Shown: piece by piece, positions 8,383 to 17,536 of the stretch
How positions within the stretch are numbered: the stretch's first letter is position 1
Layout of the letters: the number at the start of each line of letters is the position of its first letter
Assembly (NCBI GenBank): GCA_964455905.1
Contig: CAYVYN010000002.1
Location: 124,001-188,000, forward strand
Length of the DNA: 64,000 nucleotides
DNA from: CAIJXB01 sp964455905
GTDB taxonomy: Bacteria > Chlamydiota > Chlamydiia > Chlamydiales > Rhabdochlamydiaceae
Direction: 5' to 3'
Program-made: the position numbers and the translations under genes
The notes under the pieces: generated by a model
Databases searched by the model: none
What the model was told of the DNA's origin: nothing
What the model saw: only the letters and a program-made list of their open reading frames with translations

Positions 8383-9047
8383 AAGTGAAGGCTCCCTTCT
8401 TTTAAAGTAAAGACTTTGTCGCAACAAGAAGCAAATTCTTCGTCGTGAGTGACAAGAAAAAGTGCTTTTCCTTCTTGTTTGCAGCAGTTAAGTAGAAGAT
8501 TTTGTATGATTTTTGCGTTCGTCGAGTCTAACGATCCGGTAGGTTCATCAACAAAAAGAATATCAGGGTCATTAAAAAGAGCTCTAGCCACTGCTGCGCG
8601 TTGTTTTTCACCGCCAGAAAGAAGCTTTAGAGGGATGCTTTGCTTGTCGAGTAAATCTACTTTTTCAAGTAGTTCTAAGGCTCTTTTTTTTAAGGAGTCA
8701 TTATGTCGCTTTCTAGCTATTTTTCCTGGCATCATAATGTTTTCTAGTAGCGTGTAATCTTCTAAAAGATGAAAGGATTGAAACACAAATCCAATTTTAT
8801 GCGATCGAATCATTTCTAAAGAAGCCTTAGGCATCGAAGGAAACTTGATAGATCCACTAGTTGGGGTGTCTAGGGTTCCTAAAATATGTAGAAGGGAGCT
8901 TTTGCCGCTGCCGGATTTGCCAATAATGGCAATTGATTCTCCTGGATATATTTCTAATGAGATGTTTTTAAATATTTCTAGAGGAGTTCTTCCTGGAAAT
9001 ACTTTTTGAATGAGATGAGCTTGAAGTATTGGCTTTGCAGGATTCAT
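8379..9047 (-). CDS. lolD: Lipoprotein-releasing ABC transporter ATPase
   Basis: This 222-residue ABC ATPase has Walker A GKSGSGKSS, the Q-loop FVFQSFHLL, signature LSGGEKQ, Walker B ILFVDEPTG and the H-loop VTHD. It fits the LolD/MacB-like subfamily that works with FtsX-fold permeases. It overlaps lolE upstream by four bases (ATGA at 9047-9044) and ispA downstream by four (8382-8379), so stoichiometric translation with LolE is likely. The pair would move outer-membrane lipoproteins out of the inner membrane. Confidence 0.9.
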   Translation of the reverse strand: MNPAKPILQAHLIQKVFPGRTPLEIFKNISLEIYPGESIAIIGKSGSGKSSLLHILGTLDTPTSGSIKFPSMPKASLEMIRSHKIGFVFQSFHLLEDYTLLENIMMPGKIARKRHNDSLKKRALELLEKVDLLDKQSIPLKLLSGGEKQRAAVARALFNDPDILFVDEPTGSLDSTNAKIIQNLLLNCCKQEGKALFLVTHDEEFASCCDKVFTLKEGSLHL

Positions 9048-11149
9048 GATTCAGACCTCAAAATGGAAGAAGGGTGGAGTCTACATGCTTTTAAGGCAGG
9101 AATAAGTCCTGCTAGGAGAGAAAGTATGGGGGTTGTAAAGAGAATGAAAAGAAGCGCTCTTGTACTGAGAGTATTTGGAAGGGATGATCCATAAAATACT
9201 TGGTTGAAGGCATCATGGCCTTGTAGAGCGCTTAACACTTGGACTAAAGCGTCTATGTGGTGGAGGGTAAAAAGAGCTCCTAGGGAGCCTATAATACAGC
9301 CTAATACACCCACAAAAATACCTAGCAATCCAAAAATCATCGCTATGGTTTTCTTGCTAGCTCCCATAGCTTGTAAAATTGCTATTTCTTTTTTCTTATC
9401 GTTAACTTGGATGATGAGAAAAGAAAGAATATTACAGCAAGCCACGATGAGTATGATGATCGCTATAAGAGAAAAAAGGTATTTATCGCTTTGAAATTGC
9501 TCTAATAGGTCTTTAGCAAAGTCGTATTCTTGGAACGAAACGACTTTCCAATATTTTTCGATGTTTTTTTCTTTTAATAGAGCTTCGATTTGCGTTTTGA
9601 CTTCCCAGGCTTGGCTTGGAGAGTCAAACCAGACCTGTAGTCCATTTAAAGCAATTTTATCGTATGTAAAAGCTGTATTAGCTGAATTGATGGTTTTGGT
9701 GATTTCTCTTGGAACTAATAAGCATTTACTTCCAATTGAAATCACCCCTGGGTCATAGAATCCAGCTACAAAAATGGGAGTTCTTTGTTCTTGGAGAGCG
9801 CTTGCCGTAGAAGAGGTGTATGATAAAAACCCTTTATCACCTAAGAGGACGCCATTTTCTTGAAATGTTTTGGGTAGTAAAATGCCATTTTCTTGTGCGG
9901 AGTTCACTGGAAGACGCATTTTTTCAGGAGAATCTTTTTGTGCCCAAGGTGCTTTTGGAGAGTCTTTTAAGCTAAACGATTTAATTAGAAAGTTTTTCCA
10001 AGGGATACTTCCTTTTAAAGGGTGATTTTGTATCGCTCCTTGTATTTTTAGCGTGATATCTTCTAGTTGGGTGGCATTTTTTACGCTGTCGGTATTTATA
10101 GTAACAGAAAATGTTTGCGATCCATGTAATTCCAGTGATGTGTTTTCGTGAAGACAGAACGTGCTTTCCAAGAATTTAGCAACAGCTTTTGAAGCTGTGA
10201 TTTCTAAAGAGCCTTTGCGTAGTTCTTCTCCACGAGCTGTATCTACCGCTATCTGAGAAGAGGTCTCTTTGGGTAAAAGGATTTTAATAAGAGTATCGTT
10301 TTTGAAAACTCCATATACTGTAAAGAGTCCGTCGCTTAAGTTTTTTATTTGAAAACGAAACTCAGGGGGGACTGTTTGAATTGTTTGAATGGACACAGAG
10401 CTAAGTAAATCGGAAATTTTCGTTTGAAAGGACTCTTGGGCAAGTTTTAGCTCAGGTTCTCCGTTAGAAAGAGTATTTTCCATTCTATATCCTGCTAAGA
10501 AAAATAGATGGTTGATGTCTTTAGCTGTTGGAGAAATTAACAAGGAAGACAGAATATTCGGGTGTTCAGGCGGAGTGGATAAGTAGGAAACTTGTGTAAG
10601 AAAATTTAAAGATTCTTGTCCTGGAGTAAATAAGGAATTAGATTTATTTCTTAAAAGTTGTAGCTTTAAGGTCGCTCCGCTCATTTCGTAGTCTTGAAAA
10701 ACTAGCGTTTTCTTTTCTTTTTTCAGTTGAGAAAGAAGGAGATCTAGCTCTTTGACTGGGTCTATGAGATGCCCGTGTTCGTCAAGGTCTGGTGCTGGCC
10801 AGTAGTAGGGTATCTCTTGATCTTCTTCTGGGTCGTAGGGGTCTGATAAAGGAGAGAGGCTTTTTTCTTCTATTGTTTTTACAGAAAAATTAGAACTGTG
10901 ACTTATTGAGTCTACTTTGTAGTAGTAAGAGGAGAAATACTCAGGGGTCGGAGTAATTCTAATGGGAGCGTTTAAATCTGTTAGTTTTTTTAACCAAGTT
11001 TTTTCTATGCCTTCTGTGACGGATAGAAATACTAGCAGAAGCCATACGACAAGAGATATAACACCAACAGACATCATAGCTATTAAAGTAACAGAAAGAT
11101 GTCTTTTTCTGGGGATCAGATATTTTAGAGCTATAGATAACTCAAACAT
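9044..11149 (-). CDS. lolE: Lipoprotein-releasing ABC transporter permease (LolC/LolE family), enlarged
   Basis: The 701-residue permease has one N-terminal membrane helix (about 20-45) and a C-terminal FtsX domain with three helices (about 560-590, 605-640, 665-690). Typical LolC/LolE proteins are about 400-415 residues, so the periplasmic domain between the first and second helices (about 50-555) is much larger than normal, including an acidic, aspartate/glutamate/proline-rich segment around residues 85-130. A single permease gene suggests a homodimer. It is encoded between rpmG and lolD, the order remembered for C. trachomatis CT150-CT152. Confidence 0.82.
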   Translation of the reverse strand: MFELSIALKYLIPRKRHLSVTLIAMMSVGVISLVVWLLLVFLSVTEGIEKTWLKKLTDLNAPIRITPTPEYFSSYYYKVDSISHSSNFSVKTIEEKSLSPLSDPYDPEEDQEIPYYWPAPDLDEHGHLIDPVKELDLLLSQLKKEKKTLVFQDYEMSGATLKLQLLRNKSNSLFTPGQESLNFLTQVSYLSTPPEHPNILSSLLISPTAKDINHLFFLAGYRMENTLSNGEPELKLAQESFQTKISDLLSSVSIQTIQTVPPEFRFQIKNLSDGLFTVYGVFKNDTLIKILLPKETSSQIAVDTARGEELRKGSLEITASKAVAKFLESTFCLHENTSLELHGSQTFSVTINTDSVKNATQLEDITLKIQGAIQNHPLKGSIPWKNFLIKSFSLKDSPKAPWAQKDSPEKMRLPVNSAQENGILLPKTFQENGVLLGDKGFLSYTSSTASALQEQRTPIFVAGFYDPGVISIGSKCLLVPREITKTINSANTAFTYDKIALNGLQVWFDSPSQAWEVKTQIEALLKEKNIEKYWKVVSFQEYDFAKDLLEQFQSDKYLFSLIAIIILIVACCNILSFLIIQVNDKKKEIAILQAMGASKKTIAMIFGLLGIFVGVLGCIIGSLGALFTLHHIDALVQVLSALQGHDAFNQVFYGSSLPNTLSTRALLFILFTTPILSLLAGLIPALKACRLHPSSILRSES

Positions 11150-11181
11150 AAATTAAGACCCCCAAAAAAACGATTGAAAAA

Positions 11182-11340
11182 TTACTTAGCTTCTTTGAAG
11201 ACTACGTGCTTTTTCATCTTTTTGTCGTACTTCTTTAGTTCCATTCTTTGTGTCGTATTTCTTTTATTTTTACTTGTCCAGTAGCATTCGGAACTTTCCG
11301 TGCTCTTCATTTTTACATTTTCTCTTGCGCCTTTTGCCAT
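11182..11340 (-). CDS. rpmG: Ribosomal protein L33 (bL33)
   Basis: A 52-residue ORF reads MAKGARENVKMKST, continues through a CYWTSKNKRNT core and ends YDKKMKKHVVFKEAK, which is bL33. The core has lost the two paired zinc cysteines and keeps only one Cys, so this is a zinc-independent form. It begins the minus-strand unit rpmG-lolE-lolD-ispA. Confidence 0.93.
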   Translation of the reverse strand: MAKGARENVKMKSTESSECYWTSKNKRNTTQRMELKKYDKKMKKHVVFKEAK

Positions 11341-11369
11341 AATAACCTCAAAAATTCGTTAGTGTCATT

Positions 11370-11399
11370 AGTCTAGCATGTGAAATTGAAAAACAGCAA
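11370..11399 (-). promoter_or_regulatory. Putative promoter for the rpmG-lolE-lolD-ispA unit
   Basis: Read on the minus strand, TTGCTG (11399-11394) and TAGACT (11375-11370) are 18 bases apart, and the rpmG start is 29 bases downstream of the -10-like box. The boxes are moderate matches only. Confidence 0.35.
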
Positions 11400-11505
11400 G
11401 AGTTAACCGTATATTTGCAGATTTTTTTTCTTTTTTTTCGAAAAAAGGATGAAGATAAATATTTACTTCGGATATTAAAAAATAAAATCCTATATTTGGG
11501 GGAGT

Positions 11506-11673
11506 ATGTTTTGGTCTGCTATTTTATTGGTTTTTATGATAGGGCCTCTTTGGGGAAATGTTTCTAGTTTAAAAGATTTAAAAGGTTTGGAAATTTCTTT
11601 AAATGATGTTCTTGCCGAAATGGAAGAAGAGGCCTCTCAAATAGAGGAGTTAGAAGAGAGCAATTCGAGTTAA
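11506..11673 (+). CDS. Tiny exported protein of unknown function
   Basis: This is a 55-residue ORF with a strong ribosome site (GGGGGAG at 11498-11504). The first 18 or so residues (MFWSAILLVFMIGPLWG) look like a signal peptide or single anchor. The remainder is acidic (NDVLAEMEEEASQIEELEE) and helix-forming. The last 24 bases run antisense over the 3' end of tsaD, so the two genes share sequence. It could be a small lipid-bilayer or periplasmic factor; I do not recognise it. Confidence 0.55.
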   Translation: MFWSAILLVFMIGPLWGNVSSLKDLKGLEISLNDVLAEMEEEASQIEELEESNSS

Positions 11674-12669
11674 GGCTTCGAGGTTAAGAGAATCTCCATG
11701 GCCTTGTTTTTGGTAGCCTTGGAATCCTAGCCCTGCGATCATTGCCCCATTATCTAGGCTTAGCCCTTTTCCAGGGAAAAAAGTTGGAATGTTTTTAATT
11801 TTTTCTTTCAGTATTTCTTTTAGCCTTTGGTTATTGCTGACTCCACCTCCCACATAGATAGCTTTTAAGTTGAAGGCGCTAGCTGCCTTTAGCGCTTTAT
11901 TAGCGATATCATGTAGAGCTGTTTCTTGAAAAGCCGCTGCAAGATCGGCTTTTTCTTCGCTTGTTAGGTGGCAGGTAGCTCCTTTGGGGCTATTTTGTCC
12001 GTGGATAGAGTAAAATACGTTTGTTTTAAGACCGCTAAAAGAAAAGTCGTAGGGCTTTTCTTTGACAATTCCCGCTTTAAAGTGGAGTTTTGAAGGGTTC
12101 CCTAAAAGGGCGAGCTTTTCTATTTCTGGCCCTCCAGGATAAGGTAAATCTAGTAATTTTCCAACTTTGTCAAAAGCCTCTCCAATCGCGTCATCGACAG
12201 TGCCTCCTATTTTTTTATAGGTCCCTATATTTTCGATCACAACAAGAAAGGTGTGACCCCCTGATACGACGATGCCAAGAGCTGGAAAAATTGGAGTATC
12301 TTGTCCCATAATGGCTGCGTATAGATGAGCCTCGACATGGTTTACTCCAATCAAAGGTTTTTTTAAGCTAAAAGCTAGAGCTTTAGCCGTATTCATTCCA
12401 ATTAATAGGGGTCCTATTAATCCTGGGCCTCTAGCAACGCTAACAAGGTCGATATCTTTGAGCGAAATATTAGCTTCTTTAATAGCTTCTTTAATCACGA
12501 TCGGCATAGCCTCTACGTGGCTTCTACTCGCTACTTCAGGAAAGACTCCTCCAAATTTTTGATGTAAGGGGATTTGGGAGTGGATTATATTGGATAAGAT
12601 GGTTTTCCCGTCGACAACAATAGCTGCGGCTGTTTCATCGCAAGTGCTCTCAATACCTAAAACAAACAT
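11650..12669 (-). CDS. tsaD: tRNA N6-threonylcarbamoyladenosine transferase catalytic subunit
   Basis: The 339-residue ASKHA-fold protein transfers the threonylcarbamoyl group to A37 of ANN-decoding tRNAs. It begins LGIESTCDETAAA, carries the metal-binding histidine pair in HVEAHLYA near residue 110, GGHT near 133, and the C-terminal SLDNGAMIA block. Length is normal. The window also encodes Sua5 at 50926, which makes the threonylcarbamoyl-AMP substrate. TsaB and TsaE are not in this window. Confidence 0.93.
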   Translation of the reverse strand: MFVLGIESTCDETAAAIVVDGKTILSNIIHSQIPLHQKFGGVFPEVASRSHVEAMPIVIKEAIKEANISLKDIDLVSVARGPGLIGPLLIGMNTAKALAFSLKKPLIGVNHVEAHLYAAIMGQDTPIFPALGIVVSGGHTFLVVIENIGTYKKIGGTVDDAIGEAFDKVGKLLDLPYPGGPEIEKLALLGNPSKLHFKAGIVKEKPYDFSFSGLKTNVFYSIHGQNSPKGATCHLTSEEKADLAAAFQETALHDIANKALKAASAFNLKAIYVGGGVSNNQRLKEILKEKIKNIPTFFPGKGLSLDNGAMIAGLGFQGYQKQGHGDSLNLEALTRIALF

Positions 12670-12751
12670 TTTACTCGTTGGGTTGCTTTTCGTTAGATAA
12701 TGGTACAGGAATAGTAAAAAAATAGCACCATAGAAAAAGAAGATGTTTTTT

Positions 12752-14077
12752 TTAATCCATAGGTGCTTTGCTTTCTATGTTAAATTCTGTAATCGAGTTA
12801 GTTCCATCGGGCTTAATTATCATTTGCATATGACATTGGTAAGGAGATTCTTTAGTGGAGTCAACCGTTATTTGCACATTTTCACTTTCATAGCGTATCG
12901 TATAGGAGTAGCGCATTTCTTCTATTTTTTGATCAAAAGAGGTCTCGTTGATTAAGTTAAATAGACTGATTGGTAAAGTAAATGCTGCATTTATATCTGG
13001 GCCTATAGCTAGAAGGGCTTGGTTTTTTTGGGAGTCTGTTGCTTTTTCTATCACCTCTTTTAGGAAAAGCTCTACAGCTTCTGCTGAAGCTTCGCTTAGA
13101 GACTTTCCATTTACTATTGCAGTTTGTATTGTTCTAATGTTATTTGCTATTTCAATAGAGGGATCTTTAGCTTGTTTTATTTCCAAAGAATGAGGCACGT
13201 CTTGCAAGCCGATCTTTAGGCCTTGTTCTTTATCTTTAAGCCATTTCAAGGCAAGTTCTATAGGGATTTTAGCACTCAGGACTACTTTTAAATTGCGGAT
13301 TAAATTTAGAGAGGTTTTGGTATCGTTCTTATTCTTGTTGAGAAGTTTTTCCAGTGATACTCTCTGACTAGGGTCTTTAATAAGATCAAATAGCTCTATG
13401 CGTTCTTCTTCAAAATTTATTTCGCTTTCAAGGGTTGTAGAGTTTGTTCCAAGAGCTTTGAGTATATTTGTTTTTTGTGGCTCTGTTTTTTGCTCGAAAA
13501 GTGCCTGTGTTTCGGGTGATATTTGTAATAGCTCGTATAAAACTAATTCTAGTTTTTCGTCTGGGAGCTCTAGGTAAGTATCTATTTTAGCTGACTTTCC
13601 AATAATTTTTTCTAGGATTTGTTCTTTTGTGTCAGTTAGCTTTATGTGGCCGACTGCTTTTATTGCGTTCGTTAAAATTGACGAACTCCCAAGGTTTGGT
13701 GCTAAAAGAATAGCTGCTCGTTTTTGTTCGGGTGATAGGTCGTTAGATTTTATTCTCAGTTTTTGTATAGCTACGCTCGAGATAGCATTTTCGAATTCTT
13801 TGTTAGTACCTAATTTATTTCTAAGAGCAATGTAGAGATTTGCTTTTATTTCCGCCCTGTTTTCTGGAGCTGCTTTTAGAGCCGTGGATAGAGCAGATCT
13901 ATAGACTAGTTGGATTTTCCATTCAGTGTCACCCAGAAGGCTTGCTATCAAAAATTTAAATTGGTGGCCAAATGAGCTACTAGTTGGCATATGAAGTTCG
14001 TTATTTTTCATGAAATAGCTTTTAAATGGGTCTTCTGGAATTTTATTTGGCATAAAGGTCCTTAAAAATTTTTTCAC
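12752..14077 (-). CDS. Unidentified helical protein with a C-terminal beta domain
   Basis: The 441-residue protein has no signal peptide or membrane segment. Residues 1-350 are mostly amphipathic helix. The last 60 residues read as alternating polar/hydrophobic strands (YTIRYESENVQITVD and CHMQMIIKPDG). It resembles in style the unknown proteins at 15112, 28757 and 40202 and may be a secreted effector, but there is no family signature. It lies alone, between tsaD and a divergently transcribed TerC-like gene. Confidence 0.55.
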   Translation of the reverse strand: MKKFLRTFMPNKIPEDPFKSYFMKNNELHMPTSSSFGHQFKFLIASLLGDTEWKIQLVYRSALSTALKAAPENRAEIKANLYIALRNKLGTNKEFENAISSVAIQKLRIKSNDLSPEQKRAAILLAPNLGSSSILTNAIKAVGHIKLTDTKEQILEKIIGKSAKIDTYLELPDEKLELVLYELLQISPETQALFEQKTEPQKTNILKALGTNSTTLESEINFEEERIELFDLIKDPSQRVSLEKLLNKNKNDTKTSLNLIRNLKVVLSAKIPIELALKWLKDKEQGLKIGLQDVPHSLEIKQAKDPSIEIANNIRTIQTAIVNGKSLSEASAEAVELFLKEVIEKATDSQKNQALLAIGPDINAAFTLPISLFNLINETSFDQKIEEMRYSYTIRYESENVQITVDSTKESPYQCHMQMIIKPDGTNSITEFNIESKAPMD

Positions 14078-14157
14078 TATAAAACTTTATTCTTTTAAAA
14101 TAATTTATTTAAGTAAATGTATTTTTTTGTTACTTTTTGTTTTTACGGAGAAAATTA

Positions 14158-15051
14158 ATGTTTTGGGTTTGGTTTCATCTTTTTGTCATTTGCATGCTGC
14201 TTTTGGATTTAAAAGGATTTCATAGAAATGAAAAGGCTATTACATGGCAGTCGGCTGGTCTTTGCTCGTTGTTTTGGATTTTGTTAGCTTTGAGTTTCAA
14301 TCTTTTTGTCTTGTTTTCTTTGGGGAAAGAAGCTTCTTTGATCTTTTTTACAGCGTATCTTCTTGAAACTTCTTTAAGCGTTGATAATTTATTTGTATTT
14401 CTTTCGATATTTTCATTTTTTCAAATCGAACCCCGATATCAGCATAAAGTTCTTTTCTTTGGCGTCCTCGGCGCGTTTATTTGCAGGGTGTTTTTTATTT
14501 TAGTTGGAATATCTGTTTTGGAGATGGCGCATTGGGTCTATGCGATTTTCGGGATTATTTTATGTTCTTCCGCTTTTTTTCTTTACAGGCAAAAAGAAGA
14601 TAGAAGTCTTCGAGATACATGGCTTATGAAGCTTTGTATGAAGTATTTACGGGTAGATAAAGACGCCAGTCAGTCTCGGTTTTTTGTTAAAAAGAACGGG
14701 AAAATATATGTGACTACGCTTTTCGTGGCTCTTGTTTTAGTGGAGGCTTCTGATATTCTTTTTGCTATAGATTCTATACCCGCTGTTTTATCTTTGACCT
14801 CTGATTTATTTTTAGCTTACACATCAAATGTTTTTGCTGTGCTTGGATTGCGTTCAATGTATTTTCTTTTAGTTAGTTTTCAAAAGAAATTTGTTTTTTT
14901 GAAATCTGCCATTATTATGATGCTATTTTTTATAGGTGGCAAAATGTTACTTATGCCATTTTGGAGTTTTTCTAGCTTATTTACGCTAGGGGGAATTGTT
15001 TTAATTCTCTTTTCTTCTTTTATTGCGTTTAAATTTAAAAAAAATAATTGA
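14158..15051 (+). CDS. TerC/Alx-family integral membrane protein
   Basis: The 297-residue, roughly nine-helix membrane protein has the two hallmark acidic motifs of the TerC family: ETSLSVDNLFVF near residue 73 and EASDILFAIDSIPAV near residue 198, which form the conserved intramembrane metal site. The family is linked to manganese and other metal export during exoenzymatic metallation. The frame is open back to 14137 with a TTG, but ATG 14158 has a CGGAGAAA ribosome site at 14146-14153 and is preferred. Confidence 0.85.
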   Translation: MFWVWFHLFVICMLLLDLKGFHRNEKAITWQSAGLCSLFWILLALSFNLFVLFSLGKEASLIFFTAYLLETSLSVDNLFVFLSIFSFFQIEPRYQHKVLFFGVLGAFICRVFFILVGISVLEMAHWVYAIFGIILCSSAFFLYRQKEDRSLRDTWLMKLCMKYLRVDKDASQSRFFVKKNGKIYVTTLFVALVLVEASDILFAIDSIPAVLSLTSDLFLAYTSNVFAVLGLRSMYFLLVSFQKKFVFLKSAIIMMLFFIGGKMLLMPFWSFSSLFTLGGIVLILFSSFIAFKFKKNN

Positions 15052-15111
15052 ATATTAATATTTACTGTGTTTAATTAATATTATTATTAATTATTTTAGA
15101 GAGTTGTATTT

Positions 15112-15873
15112 ATGAGTGGTAATATTCACTTGCATATTGAGCGGCTAATAAAATCTATGAAAGAGCTGACTCAGTTTGAGGTAAATGAAGGCTCTCAGAG
15201 TAAATCTATTAGCTTTGTGCAACAGCGTTTACAAGATTTAAGCCAGCAGATAGGAGTGATTCCGGGAGGCTCTGAAGGGAAAATTTTGGGAGAGGTTCAT
15301 TGTCTTTTACAAGAAATAAGACAGGTTGTATTTCCAGGTGAAGATCGTATAGGCGCAAGGTTTTATCAAGTTTTTAAAAATGCAAGGATGCCTAGAGCTC
15401 AAAAAATGATTTCTTTAAGCATTAAAGAAGAAGCTAATTTAATAGAAAAAGAAATTCTTTCTAGTGAAAAATTTCGACTAGTTCCTAAAGACATTATGAA
15501 GGGAGGAGCTTCGTTAGCTTGGTCCTTAGTTATGGAAGGAAAGGTGGAGGAAGCATTTGATTTGCTTACGATAGCAGAAGGTTCTTCTAGATCCAAGATG
15601 GAAATAGTATTTGGCATTCTACGTGCAGTAAATGCGAGTGATAAAGACTCTATTGAGTTTATCAAGCAAGGCATCAAAGAAATGTTTGGTATTTTAGGAA
15701 GGGCTAAATCCTCGGATAAGGTCGAGCTTACTGAATTTGCTAAGGATATATTTGAAATTGCTTTAAAAAAGCTATCTTATATTGTTCCAAAAGAACAAGC
15801 GGCTAGGGAGGCTATTTTAGAGATTGTTGATAGAGCCCCTTTTGGTTGGATCGGACTACTTCCCGAAGATTAA
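15112..15873 (+). CDS. Unidentified 253-residue soluble helical protein
   Basis: There is no signal peptide or membrane segment. The first third is glutamine-rich helix (residues 1-70), the middle has a helix pair around EEANLIEKEI, and the C-terminus ends PFGWIGLLPED. The initiating ATG follows GAGAG at about 12 bases. An AT-only 60-base spacer separates it from the TerC-like gene. I do not recognise it; it is probably lineage-specific. Confidence 0.55.
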   Translation: MSGNIHLHIERLIKSMKELTQFEVNEGSQSKSISFVQQRLQDLSQQIGVIPGGSEGKILGEVHCLLQEIRQVVFPGEDRIGARFYQVFKNARMPRAQKMISLSIKEEANLIEKEILSSEKFRLVPKDIMKGGASLAWSLVMEGKVEEAFDLLTIAEGSSRSKMEIVFGILRAVNASDKDSIEFIKQGIKEMFGILGRAKSSDKVELTEFAKDIFEIALKKLSYIVPKEQAAREAILEIVDRAPFGWIGLLPED

Positions 15874-15956
15874 ACATAAAATGTAAGAAAAAATTTGAAA
15901 TAAATTCTAGGACTTGATACTTCCCTCTTTAAGATCTTACCTGTAGGGAGGGGTTC

Positions 15957-17063
15957 ATGTTTAATGTGTATTTATTGATGGCGGGTTGTTTTGCTACGAT
16001 AGGGGTCTCCATGGAGAATCCTCCTATTAGAGGAGTCGATGAATCACCGCAACTTCCTCTTGAGGTTTATAACGAGCAATTTAAGGAGATCTTAGGTAAG
16101 GAGCCTAAGTTGCATCTTCTTTGTAATGGCTTTGGTTTTACAGAGGGCCCAGTGTATTTTTCTGTGAAAGACCAAAAACCTGGATATCTTCTTTTTACAG
16201 ATCAGGTAAATGATAAGATTCATGTGATACGATGGGAGGGGTTGGATCCTTTTAATCAAATTACAGCGCTTTCTTATAGCGCGCCAGCTGTTTTCCGTCA
16301 TCCTTCGAGTATAGCCGATGGTCAGACTGCAGATTTAGAGGGTCGTTTACTTACTTGTGAGACAACAGGCCGAAGAGTCTCTCGAACACAAGGGGATGGT
16401 TCTATTGAAACCTTGGCAGGTTTTTTTGAAGGAAAGCCTCTTAATTCTCCTAACGATGTTGTGGTAAAGTCGGATGGCTCTATTTGGTTTACAGATCCTT
16501 CTTATGGAGCTTTACAGTTCCCTCAGGACGCTTATTTACCTAATAATGTCTATCGTATAGATGCTAAGACACAAGAGATAACTGTGGTTACTAGCGCGTT
16601 AAAAATGCCAAATGGCATTGCTTTTTCTCCAGACGAGAAAATTTTATATTTAATTGATAGTGGTGCTATTGAAGCTCCAGGGACATATTATACAAAAGAA
16701 CCTCATGTTATCTATGCCTTTGATGTTAGTGAGGATGGAAAAAAAATTAGTAATAAAAGGAAATTTGCTGAAATTTCGCCAGGATTTCCAGATGGAATGC
16801 GTTTAGATGTGATGGGAAATGTATATGTATGTGCTTTAGATGGAGTTCATGTTTTAAATCCAAAAGGAGAACTGCTTGCAAAAATTAAACTACCCAAGCA
16901 AACAGCTAATTTGACTTTTGGAGGGTTTGAAAACAATGTCCTTTTTATTTGTTCTTCAGATTCTGTTTGGGCTATCAAATTAAACACTAAAGGATGTAAG
17001 CCGGTTCCTGTTCTTGCGTCTCCTTTAAAAGAGACTAAAGGGGAATCGACTTCTATAGAATAA
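15957..17063 (+). CDS. Exported SMP-30/gluconolactonase-like beta-propeller protein
   Basis: The 368-residue protein starts with a short hydrophobic leader (MFNVYLLMAGC, signal peptide or weak lipobox). It then shows SGL-family blocks: FTEGPVYF, NSPNDVVVKSDGSIWFTDPSYG, MPNGIAFSPDEKILYLID and FPDGMRLDVMGNVYV. The metal-binding acidic and asparagine residues in these blocks (E of EGP, N of PND and PNG, D of PDG) are present, so lactonase activity is plausible. The natural substrate is unknown. A GTAGGGAGGGG ribosome site precedes the ATG. Confidence 0.8.
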   Translation: MFNVYLLMAGCFATIGVSMENPPIRGVDESPQLPLEVYNEQFKEILGKEPKLHLLCNGFGFTEGPVYFSVKDQKPGYLLFTDQVNDKIHVIRWEGLDPFNQITALSYSAPAVFRHPSSIADGQTADLEGRLLTCETTGRRVSRTQGDGSIETLAGFFEGKPLNSPNDVVVKSDGSIWFTDPSYGALQFPQDAYLPNNVYRIDAKTQEITVVTSALKMPNGIAFSPDEKILYLIDSGAIEAPGTYYTKEPHVIYAFDVSEDGKKISNKRKFAEISPGFPDGMRLDVMGNVYVCALDGVHVLNPKGELLAKIKLPKQTANLTFGGFENNVLFICSSDSVWAIKLNTKGCKPVPVLASPLKETKGESTSIE

Positions 17064-17069
17064 CTTAAA

Positions 17070-17098
17070 AAAAAGCGCCCGTTCTTAAGGGCGCTTAG
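17070..17098 (-). terminator. Rho-independent terminator of hsp20
   Basis: A perfect stem AAGCGCCC (17073-17080) / GGGCGCTT (17089-17096) has an 8-base loop. On the minus strand the stem is followed by a run of T, so it terminates the hsp20 transcript. On the plus strand there is no T run, but the hairpin may still slow transcription from the SGL gene. Confidence 0.8.
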
Positions 17099-17102
17099 GG
17101 TC

Positions 17103-17501
17103 TTATCCGTTGCTAATCGGGATTTTTTTCTTTTGGCATTCCCCACATTTTTTAGGAAATGAAATCGTTAAAATTCCATTTTTGCAAATAGCTTCAGCTT
17201 TTGTGTCATCCACTTCACCTGGAACTGTAATTTGGTAATAAAAGCTGCTGTGAGCTTTTCTATAGAATTTTTTATCTTTGTTCTCTTCTTTTTTTTCTGC
17301 TTTTACGAGCAAAATTCCATTTTCAAAGTGAATGTCAATTTCTTCTGGGGTAAGGCCAGGAAGAGCCGCTTCGACATATACGTTTTTAGTATCTTCTAAA
17401 ATGGATACACCTGAATTTTCATGAAAACAGCCAAGTTTTCTTTCTTCAGTGTCGTCAAAACACGCTGGAAAAAACGAAGGCCATAAAGCTAAATCTTTCA
17501 T
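17103..17501 (-). CDS. Small heat-shock protein, Hsp20/alpha-crystallin family
   Basis: The 132-residue protein has a short N-terminal arm and an alpha-crystallin domain at about residues 28-122: YVEAALPGLTPEEIDIHFENG, and the closing GILTISFPK strand followed by KKIPIS, an IxI-type C-terminal anchor. It would act as an ATP-independent holdase. Four cysteines (including CGEC near 118) are unusual for the family. It has its own promoter and terminator. Confidence 0.88.
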   Translation of the reverse strand: MKDLALWPSFFPACFDDTEERKLGCFHENSGVSILEDTKNVYVEAALPGLTPEEIDIHFENGILLVKAEKKEENKDKKFYRKAHSSFYYQITVPGEVDDTKAEAICKNGILTISFPKKCGECQKKKIPISNG

Positions 17502-17536
17502 AATATTCTCCTTTAATAAAATATCACCGTAACTTC

